Assembly: GCA_947646735.1 (NCBI GenBank)
Contig: CANTFK010000748.1
Coordinates: forward strand, 1 to 64,000
Source: Peronospora farinosa
Lineage: Eukaryota > Oomycota > Peronosporomycetes > Peronosporales > Peronosporaceae
DNA: 64,000 nucleotides
Direction: 5' to 3'
This document shows, piece after piece, positions 53,369 to 61,432 of this stretch. The translations under genes and the position numbers were made by a program. The notes under the pieces were generated by a model. It was given only the letters and a program-made list of their open reading frames with translations, did not search any database and was not told the DNA's origin. Each line of letters opens with the position of its first letter. Position 1 is the first letter of the stretch.

Positions 53369-53881
53369 TTACTGATCTAAGACCATAGAGGATGGTGCCT
53401 CGGTAGCTGCCGCATCCTTCTGCTTGGAAACCGACACGTTGAGCTGTGCCTGGTCCTTGAGTGCTGATGCCGCTGGCTCGATAAGAGAAATGTTTTGCTC
53501 CAGCTCGCGCATGTCGCGCGCCTTGGCCTTGGCCTTGCTGTCCTTCATGCGGTTTTTATAGAAAACAGCCTCGCGTTTCTCCTTGATCTGCGTCACACGC
53601 TCGATGGCGTGAATGGTAGCGCCCATAAGCTCACGGTCGTACTTGACAGCACGATGACGTTGCTTATCGAAATCGAACGTGGTGTCCAGCGCCATCTCCT
53701 TGCCCGCTGCTTTTCGGAAGGACTTGGTCCATTTAACCTTGCGTGGATTGCGCTTGCGGTTGAAATTTTTGTGGCACTTGGAGCGGCAGAAGCGGAAAAT
53801 CTTGCTGTCATTGCGCACGAAGGTGATGCCATGACCCGGATATACGGGGCTCGAGCAAAAGTAGCACGTATGGATACGCAT
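53369..53881 (-). CDS. RLP24: RLP24, 60S ribosome biogenesis factor (eL24-like)
   Basis: Intact, 170 aa from the ATG at 53,881. The N-terminal eL24-type zinc domain ([20 protein letters not shown]) has Cys6, Cys9, Cys32 and Cys36. It is followed by the basic block [20 protein letters not shown] that distinguishes RLP24/RSL24D1 from ribosomal eL24 (KTARAAGKE-like continuation, here [14 protein letters not shown]), then a lysine-rich helix. RLP24 sits on pre-60S particles from the nucleolus and is swapped for eL24 in the cytoplasm after release by an AAA ATPase. A longer frame upstream (to 54,007) lacks similarity and is taken as 5' leader. Length compares with 163-199 aa in relatives. Confidence 0.92.
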   Translation of the reverse strand: MRIHTCYFCSSPVYPGHGITFVRNDSKIFRFCRSKCHKNFNRKRNPRKVKWTKSFRKAAGKEMALDTTFDFDKQRHRAVKYDRELMGATIHAIERVTQIKEKREAVFYKNRMKDSKAKAKARDMRELEQNISLIEPAASALKDQAQLNVSVSKQKDAAATEAPSSMVLDQ

Positions 53882-54300
53882 CGTTGCTGTAGCTGTTGCT
53901 CTATTACTGTCACGAATTAAACCACTTGAGATGGAAAATTCCGGCTGATAATTGGATGGTTGGTGATGGTTAGTCAAAGTAAAACTACAAATGTGTGGTC
54001 CACGCAATTGAGCATTTGGTGGAAAATGCTATTGAAGCCAAGTTACTAACTCACAGCAATCTAGATACATTAACCTTTGCTTATGTAAATGTACGCGCTC
54101 TTTCGTGCGCGTTAGCTATCCTTGTCTAGATTACTCTGTCTTCGGAAAATCTGACCACCTTATCGTAGTATCAAAAGCAGCTCCAGGCCGCCATTTTTAG
54201 CGTAGGACACCTGAGGCAGAATCTAACGAAAAGGTGATGTCCGTCTTGCACATTGATTTATAGCCATCGTTACCCCATCGGAAGCTCAAATTTGCTCGAA
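53882..54300. other. Intergenic, no gene recognised
   Basis: 5' flank of RLP24 and 3' flank of the membrane protein gene. No motif or open frame is supported. Confidence 0.5.
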
Positions 54301-55935
54301 TTATTTCTTTACCCGTGAAGCGAGGAGGTCACTCAGTTCCATCGGGCCCTTGGTCTCAGACTCGCGAAGGTCGTCCGCAGTTAGCACGTCTTGCTTCATC
54401 GGGACAGAAGAGAGAGATGCCTCCTGTTCAGCGATTGCGCAGTGCTGCTTGATGCGCTCAGACACAGCCGTAAGGTTCAGATCCGTCACGTCGGACACGG
54501 TGGTATCAGCCAAATTAGATTGACATGTCGTGCCTACAACAATACCCGACCGCGAGCAAGCAGTGACCTCATCCTCCGATATATCATTGAACAAAATTCG
54601 ACCAGGAAGAGAGCTGGGTTGGGTGAACGGAGAATGGTTGGGTGGCACAATCTTCGGAGTATTTTCCATGCCAACGTAGTTGGCACGACCGGTAGCTGGT
54701 ATATCGATACTGACACTATGCGGTGTAATGTCTCCAGTGATGAAGCTTTCATTTTCAGCAAGCGCACTTTTACGATCCAAACTTCCCACTGGTCCAGCGA
54801 ATTGAATAGGACTGACCTTTTTTTGAGGGGGTGCGGCATCGCTACGTCGTTTTCGATTGAGAGCACTAAGGTATGCGCTGCCGTGATTCTGACGAATCGT
54901 AGCTTCATCCATACTAAGCATTGCAAACTCCTCAACGTCCTCATCGCTGGCCACTGCAGCCCCACCGCTCGAGTGTACTCCCGTGTTTGAAAAGCCAAAC
55001 ATTCCTCCGCTTTTCTTGGGTTGATACTTGCTTGTACCAGCCTCGGGTTTCCGGTCGATCTTGGAGCGCATTGTCACAAATCCAATGATCCCCAACGCAG
55101 CCACGACGATGCCGCCAACGATGAGAGTATAGATGATAACCGACGAGAGACCGTTTCTGCCTGAATCTTCACTTGGTCCAGAAAACGGCGTGGCAGTGGT
55201 GTCGACTTCTGCACCAGAATGCGAGAGGACCTGCACGTTAAGAAACACCGCGTAGTCGTATCGTTTGCTCGTAGGTTTGTTGCTAGGCAAAATCAAGTGA
55301 GCCAGCAGCGTATACTTTCCTGGCTGATCGAACGACAGCTCCGACGAGTCAAACGATGCCAGTCCGTCCGTAAAATTGAGCGGGATGTTCGTCGTGTTTT
55401 CTGTCAGCTGTGACCCCGTCGTCACAGGGTTACAATCTACACCGTACAAGCACGTTCGCAATCGCGAAGATATGATCTCATAGTTGTTTTGCGATATGCG
55501 GTCAAGTCCGGTAGACAAAACAGTCAATCCAAAGGCGTTAGGCTCAAAAGAGCCGTCCGAAGCTACGCGCATTTTGGCATTCCACGAAACGTCGACTGAT
55601 TCGTACACGTACACGTCCTTTGTAGGAAAAGCTATCAACAGCTTAAGAGGGCATCCGTTGCCCTCCGCGCTCACCATTTTTACCGAGGAGCCGTCCACGG
55701 TGTTGGAATAAATGGACGTGTCCACTTCCCAGCAGTACGTAGTGGCGCCGTCCATCACAAAGGAAGACGCCGTCGACATACCGGCAGCCTCATTGACCAG
55801 CAGCAAGGTCGCCACGATGGGCAGCCATACGGCTGAGCTCCAGCCACACCTATACACTCTCCTGACATTGGTTCGGCACCGACACCTGCAAGTATCTGTC
55901 ATTGTTCTCTGCTCGTTCCAGTCACGCTGTTGCAT
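54301..55935 (-). CDS. Type I membrane protein, function unknown
   Basis: 544 aa, intact, intron-free. A signal peptide is likely at about 31-52 (GWSSAVWLPIVATLLLVNEA); starting at Met12 would give a more usual length. The outer part (53-264) has paired cysteines (C68/C95, C162/C168), N-glycosylation sites at N180 and N187, and an all-beta look (YESVDVSWNAKMRV, DQPGKYTLLAHLIL) like an Ig or cadherin-like fold. One transmembrane helix is at 265-288 (VIIYTLIVGGIVVAALGIIG), followed by a basic stop-transfer and a serine-rich cytosolic tail of about 255 aa that may be phosphorylated. I do not recognise the family; a cell-surface or vesicle receptor is one reading, not shown. Confidence 0.75.
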   Translation of the reverse strand: MQQRDWNEQRTMTDTCRCRCRTNVRRVYRCGWSSAVWLPIVATLLLVNEAAGMSTASSFVMDGATTYCWEVDTSIYSNTVDGSSVKMVSAEGNGCPLKLLIAFPTKDVYVYESVDVSWNAKMRVASDGSFEPNAFGLTVLSTGLDRISQNNYEIISSRLRTCLYGVDCNPVTTGSQLTENTTNIPLNFTDGLASFDSSELSFDQPGKYTLLAHLILPSNKPTSKRYDYAVFLNVQVLSHSGAEVDTTATPFSGPSEDSGRNGLSSVIIYTLIVGGIVVAALGIIGFVTMRSKIDRKPEAGTSKYQPKKSGGMFGFSNTGVHSSGGAAVASDEDVEEFAMLSMDEATIRQNHGSAYLSALNRKRRSDAAPPQKKVSPIQFAGPVGSLDRKSALAENESFITGDITPHSVSIDIPATGRANYVGMENTPKIVPPNHSPFTQPSSLPGRILFNDISEDEVTACSRSGIVVGTTCQSNLADTTVSDVTDLNLTAVSERIKQHCAIAEQEASLSSVPMKQDVLTADDLRESETKGPMELSDLLASRVKK

Positions 55936-57408
55936 GAGGTCGAACCACCAATTTTTGTATAAATTGATAGTTTTTAATGTACTTCCTAAAGAAGTTCCTT
56001 CGTTCTAAAGACCGATTCTTCTCTGGATAAAGCTGCCTATCTACAAACGCTTGGCCTACTATCCTTTAATTATGCTTCAGTTCGAAACTCTTTTGAGCAT
56101 CTGCGTCGTTCAATCGCCAGGCCAACACACCCAACCACTTCGTCACTCCGGATATAGGGGTATGGGTCCTATTTTCAAGCAGTTGATTGGCCAATAAAGC
56201 CTGAGACATGTTTTTTTACATTTTAGAAAGCTGCGATTGGCTCGTACCAATCATAGGAGCAGCAGCTCTTTTTAGACCACTGTCTAACTGATGAGTTTAC
56301 GGAAGGCTGGGCATTGCAACACTAATGAATACGTGTACGCAGTAGAATAAATAATAAAGCAGTGTTTTTATGTATGGATCCTTTTTTGCCTGGTCTCGCC
56401 TACATCACAATTTAATTTTCGCGTTATAACAATTGTTATAGTGGCCCTATTTTGGTGACTTCTAAACTAATTTGAAAGAAAAAGGATCGAGCAGTATTTA
56501 TTGAATGACACCCTGGTTTAGGGTTATATAATTACGTGGAAGTCGACGGTGGACAAATATTTTGACGGTAACAACCACTTCGCTCCGATGCGCTTGTCTT
56601 CTAAATTACAGTGCTAATACCTTGCAAGTCATAGCACTAATGCGTAGCCTGTCCACGCAAATCAAGTGTTTGTAGCTCAAGCAAGTCAGCCACGCACGCA
56701 GCCGTACATGTAATGGTACAAGTTCAGTAGACTCGGCCAGGTTCAAGCACGGTCAGTAAATTAAGTGGCACCACACGTCCCATGTCTGTAGAAATGGAAG
56801 CGCAAGCCAAATCTCGGTAGACACGACTCGCGAATGACTCTACTGTGTTGATTGTGTTAGTGATACAGAATGTATTCTTACATTGAAGCTCTTGATGCGG
56901 CCAAGACAATCATAGCTGGCTGGCTGGTTGTAGAAAGGCAGAGCAAGTGCCTCAAAATTTATCGATATGTTCTCGTCTCATAAATCTTGAAAGCTCCGTA
57001 CTTATAGTTGCGGCTGCTCTGGCCTTCCAAGCATAACGAGGCCTTATCTTATGTAAGAGAGCTACGTCGAAGTTAATTATGTTGTAAGAGGTATCATCAT
57101 ATTCATCGGGTAGATATTGTTGGCATCCTGCTTCCTATGCGCGATGCTTGCAACAACAGCCTAAAGGTTGACCCAATGCACATTACGCGTCGATTTTTTG
57201 TCGTTTCTACGATTTCTTGAAGGAATGACGAGCACAAATAGAAGCATCTGGTCACTATCAAATTGAAAAGCATCTGGTCCTTCAATAAATATTCTCTCTA
57301 TTACTACTATCTGCTTGTTCGTTCGTTATTTCGCTTGTCGCATACGTCTTTACGAATCTCTGTAGTTTAATGTCTCCAGTCTTCATCCTGCAGTCAAGGA
57401 CCGATACG
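55936..57408. other. Long intergenic region, no gene recognised
   Basis: The divergent promoter region between the membrane protein gene (minus) and the BSD gene (plus). CCAAT or inverted CCAAT motifs occur near 56,187-56,255 (gattggccaat, gattggctcg, accaatcat). No open frame of note has a recognisable motif. Confidence 0.45.
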
Positions 57409-58573
57409 ATGTCAGCACGTATCAACGAAATTGGAATGTCATACGTCCGAGCGAGCGAGATTGGAATGCGTCATAGTGCTGCTAGTAAGTCGCTTGCCTG
57501 ATCTTACCCTACGTGACAAAGCACATCCTCCCGTCACTGCATCGGATCACTGACGTGTTTTTGTTTGGATATTTGCACTGTGTGTCTCTCTAGATCTGCA
57601 GATGATCGCCGGGACGGTGGCTAATAAAGCACACGTTATCGCCACTATTCTGTCGCGTGGCAGCAATCGCGTCCGTAGGCAGCGGCAGATCAAAACCGTT
57701 CCCACAGCCAAAGCAGAGGACGAGATCTCGCCTCTGTCGCAGCAAGAAGATCTGCAGTTGCCGGAACCTGAGGCCGAGGTGCCGAACGTTGAGCCAATAG
57801 TGTCAGTGGAGAAACAACAGGAGAAGAAGGCAGAGAAAGAGAAGGAGCTGCCACCGTTGCTTCCATGGGAGGTCCGTATAGACGGCACGACGAGAGAGAA
57901 CTTAATTGTGAAGCAGAAAATTCTAGAGCTTGCGATCTACCGCCGGACGTTCGTTGAACCTGCAGACGGAGAAGAAGAGTATGAAGTTGATTATGCAGTG
58001 CTTAACATCGTGGCCAAGGAGCTGCTGCTAAGTAACCCCAACTTGCGCGAGAAGCGAGAAACGCTCGTGAAGTCCGTACCTGTTGCTGTTGTGTCAGAGG
58101 AAGTCTTCTGGCGAAACTTTTTTTTACGATGCAATGCTGTCCGCTTATCGGAAAACATGCCGTCATATTTACCGGAAGCAAGGCAAACGCCCATGTTCAC
58201 TAATCCGCTGGCCAGGCTTAGGCGTGGGCTGTTTCGCAAGCCACGCTTGTCCGCCAACTCGGGTAAGTCTCGCCGCGAATTCTTGACGGTTGGTGGCTCT
58301 ATTTCATCAATTAGCGACAAGACGTCATCAAGCGATGATGATCCGAGCGATCTGGTGCTGGACGTCGACGGTGAAATCGAGAAGGAGCTGGTCAAGCGCC
58401 GCCCATCGAGAGCTGTGGAGCTTTGCGTGCAGCCTGTGCCTTCTTCTCAGCATAACGACATTATGAATTCGTCAGCTACGAAGCTGGAAAGCACTTCCAC
58501 CAGCAAAGAACCAGAGAACACCCTTGATGCAAACAGTCCCAATCAGTCGAAGGCATCGGAAAAGCAAGCTTAA
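57409..58573 (+). CDS. BSD domain protein
   Basis: Two exons (57,409-57,484 and 57,594-58,573; intron 109 nt, GTAAGT...CTCTAG) give 351 aa. The BSD domain is at about 160-210: LLLSNPNLREKRETLVKSVP then VSEEVFWRNFFLRCNAVR, with the invariant Phe-Trp pair at 197-198. Before it is a charged glutamate/lysine-rich stretch (VEKQQEKKAEKEKELPPLLP, about 97-116). The C-terminal third is disordered, serine-rich and acidic (SISSISDKTSSSDDDPSDLV). BSD domains occur in TFIIH p62 and in SYAP1/DOS2-like proteins; the lone C-terminal BSD with a disordered tail fits the second group. The first exon (MSARINEIGMSYVRASEIGM) repeats its own phrase E-I-G-M. The role is not known. Confidence 0.75.
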
Positions 58574-58769
58574 CTTTACGAGTAGATCAGAAGAATGTGA
58601 AATAGTTACCAAATCGCTCGTACTTTCGTAGTGGTTTAGTCGTGTGATTAAATAAAACGAGCGCGTTACTGCAGTACATGACAACGAAAACCTGCGTGGA
58701 CTAAATGGGAGTACACGCGCCGATTGACAAATCATCTATGGAAAAATGGCGGTGGCGGCAGTATCCACA

Positions 58770-60004
58770 TCAGTGCAAATCGACGTAATTGGAACTGACA
58801 CGGGCAGCATCATCCAGCCGGAGATTTTCTAGCCACTGCTCCGGCTTGGCGCAGTCTGTGGGAATCTGCACTTCGATCGCCGGCCCCCCATCGTAAATAT
58901 TCTGGTAGTAGTCCCAGCTCTGTTTGTTGATCATCCGGAAGTCTTTCTTAATGACCAAACTCGTCTTAATCTGGAACGTGCCATTTGACAGATCGTCTGA
59001 GATCAGCGGCATGTTGTCTACTTTGCCAGGGTTGTAAACCTCTTTACCTTTGTACTTTGATACAAAGAGCAGCCAAGCGCGGACCCAGTCCGCGTTCACA
59101 GCAAACCACATCTCGCCTGGCTTGGGCTTTGTTTGATGGAAACTCTGCAGTGTACGCACTTCTGCGCGGATGTCGTGCACGACAAAAAACTTGGAATCGC
59201 ATCCGAACTCGTCTTCATGGGTCACGAGCGTGTCCGCCATATTGGACACACGGCCGTTAGTCATGGCGGTGTACCTTGACGGCACGCCGTAGCCATTGAA
59301 GCGAACTATGAGCTTCCCATGTTTTCGATTGCTCGGAGCTTCCAAAGCCTCTCGCCGTGTCGTCTTTTCCGTTGGCTGTAAGGGAAACGTCTGTTCATGA
59401 GGCGGTTGCTGTGTTCAAGACAAGAAGAACGTCAACAAGTTGCAATCTCTCCTTCTCTACTCTACCACCCACGCACCAATTTGAGGTCCATAATGTCTCT
59501 TAATGACAACATCAGCTGTCCGATATCTCTCTTGAACAGACCAAACTTCTCGACGTGTCGAACAGTAAACAAGACGCCCATGACGCTATTCGTGTCCACT
59601 TCTCCAAAATCCACATCAAAATTCCAGATCGGATTAAGTGAACTCTTGACCACTTTAGACTTGAATAACTTCGTGGTCTGTCCATGACACGAGCCTCCTT
59701 CAGGTAAAGACGACAGGTTATTCATGTTGTCTCGAGAGGCCTGCATACCCGGCGGTATCTTGAGGTTCGTGCACTGGTATTGACTTGATCCGTCATTGGG
59801 TACGAGTGAGACGTCTACCATGGCATTGCTAATGATGTTCTTGTACATGGGTCGTAGCTCCATGGCGGCCACTACACGCACAGACACGACACAAGGCGCC
59901 GTCATGGTTTCCAATGTGGCCGAGCCGGGCATCAGTAGCGGCTCGTCGTGGCGCGGGGTCAGTAGCTCCATGGCACCAAACCGGTCAGTGGCCAAAGTGG
60001 ACAT
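58770..60004 (-). CDS. C2 and DUSP domain protein
   Basis: Two exons (60,004-59,477 and 59,390-58,770; intron 86 nt, GTGCGT...AACAG) give 382 aa. A C2-like domain is at about 38-176 (CVVSVRVVAAMELRPMYK, KSSLNPIWNFDVDFGE, FGLFKRDIGQLMLSLRDI). A DUSP domain, as in ubiquitin-specific proteases, is at about 268-352: W271, W278 and W282, PGKVDN (297-302) and GGPAIE (344-349). No cysteine-protease (USP) domain follows. C2 domains bind membranes or proteins, and DUSP is a protein-interaction module, so this may be an adaptor in ubiquitin or membrane traffic. The exon join is set by frame and motif only; a 3' splice site 18 nt further upstream would bring in a stop. Confidence 0.7.
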
Positions 60005-61432
60005 CACTCTATAGCGCTATAGCAGACGTTCGTGCGTTTATATAGAGGTCGGACCACACACAAATACACACACAACGTGTTACCTATGGCCGGTGATATA
60101 ATGAAGTGACGGCGACATTAAACCGACTCGAAATGCTGCCAGCTGTATCTGACATGTATAAATAGAGGAAATTCGAAATGAAAGGTTATCTGAATCCATA
60201 AATAGTATCTAGCTTTAACAACAACTATATTCGATTTATCAGGTTATTCATTTTTATTTTCGCTCTAAAAACTAGTGGTGGAATTTTTCAAGCTGTGGAT
60301 TTTCCACTGAGAAACAGGCGGATCGTCCAGCTGAGAAGACATTCGTCGCTGAAGCTGAACGCCGTGTAATCGCAAGAGTTGCAAAGAGTATCACAAGTGA
60401 ATCGTGACCAACGATTGATATCGCGACAATGCGTGGTTGCGGCCAAACGACGACGAACAAGCTCGCGAGAAAAGGTACTTTTGGACTGGCAATTTTGTAG
60501 TGCCCAGAGTGTCGTTGAAGTAGAAGATGGTGCATTGAAGCGGCCGCTCTACGACCGTAGCAAAACTAGACAGATAGATTCATAATTGCCTTCTCCGACC
60601 AATACAGAATTAAAATTGCGTACTTTGGGCTGTAAATCAGCTGCATCATCTTCCACTTTGACGACACTTGTTACAAATATCTTGGGCACTAAAAAAGTGC
60701 CAGTTTTACGAAAAAAGAAGCTCGTGATGATGTAGCTTATAGAACATGGTCCGGCATTACCGACATACGTTTTACTGAACTTCTCGAGTTATTTGTCTAG
60801 ACCGAGAGGCCGAATGTGGTGTGATCGTCACACTACTTCGATCACCCTTCTTAGAAACAAAGCTAATTACGATACTGGACAAGTGCGGGGTCCACTGATA
60901 CCTTGCATTTTGACGGCGCGAAACTTTCTGTAACAAAAAGTAAGAAAAAAATGTTCCCAAAACTATATACGGGACATGCATATAAACATATTGAAACACA
61001 TCGTGGAAGCATAAAGGGTTATCTGAAAGGGCTGCAAAGGAGCGCAGATCAAACGATTGTGACGACTGCTGAGACTCGATGGACTATTGTCACACTTATC
61101 ACTGCGCAGGGACAGGGACACGACATCTTGTACTTCGTCACAACTATCGTATTACCATTTAATATAACAGAAGCGTTGTAAGAATTTCCCGGGCTTCATA
61201 TTGTTGCTAATACAAATCTTGCTGGCCCTATCTATATACGTACGATAAGCCTACTATGACAGCATCGAAGAATGTTATTGCCATTTTTCGATGCTGTTAT
61301 AGTACACTTATCATCCTTATCATCCAAACCACGTACATAAGCGATTAGTTCTCACTTTCTTAGAAGTAAAGGTCTAATGCAGCATTACCTATAAGTATTA
61401 CTTCATTGTGATCAAGTAATATCACTGTCTAC
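60005..61432. other. Intergenic region, no gene recognised
   Basis: A perfect 14-bp palindrome ctatagcgctatag is at 60,009-60,022, just upstream of the C2-DUSP start codon. A TATA-like tttatatag is at about 60,035. Frames at 60,272-60,585 and 60,903-61,181 lack motifs and are not called. A hairpin is at 61,253-61,303. Confidence 0.45.
61253..61303. other. 17-bp stem hairpin downstream of sulfite reductase
   Basis: The arms are 61,253-61,269 and 61,287-61,303 (core acagcatcgaa/ttcgatgctgt), one G-T pair, loop 17 nt. It lies about 130 bp beyond the stop codon of the flavoprotein gene, so it may lie in its 3' UTR or be a tiny inverted-repeat element. Confidence 0.7.

Noticed and set aside
56620..56760. 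Possible tRNA gene in the long intergenic region
   Set aside because: No cloverleaf with TTCRANNY-type box could be built by hand; no RNA gene is supported anywhere in the window.
60903..61181. 92-codon open frame on the plus strand
   Set aside because: No motif, biased composition and no homology that I can see; likely chance.
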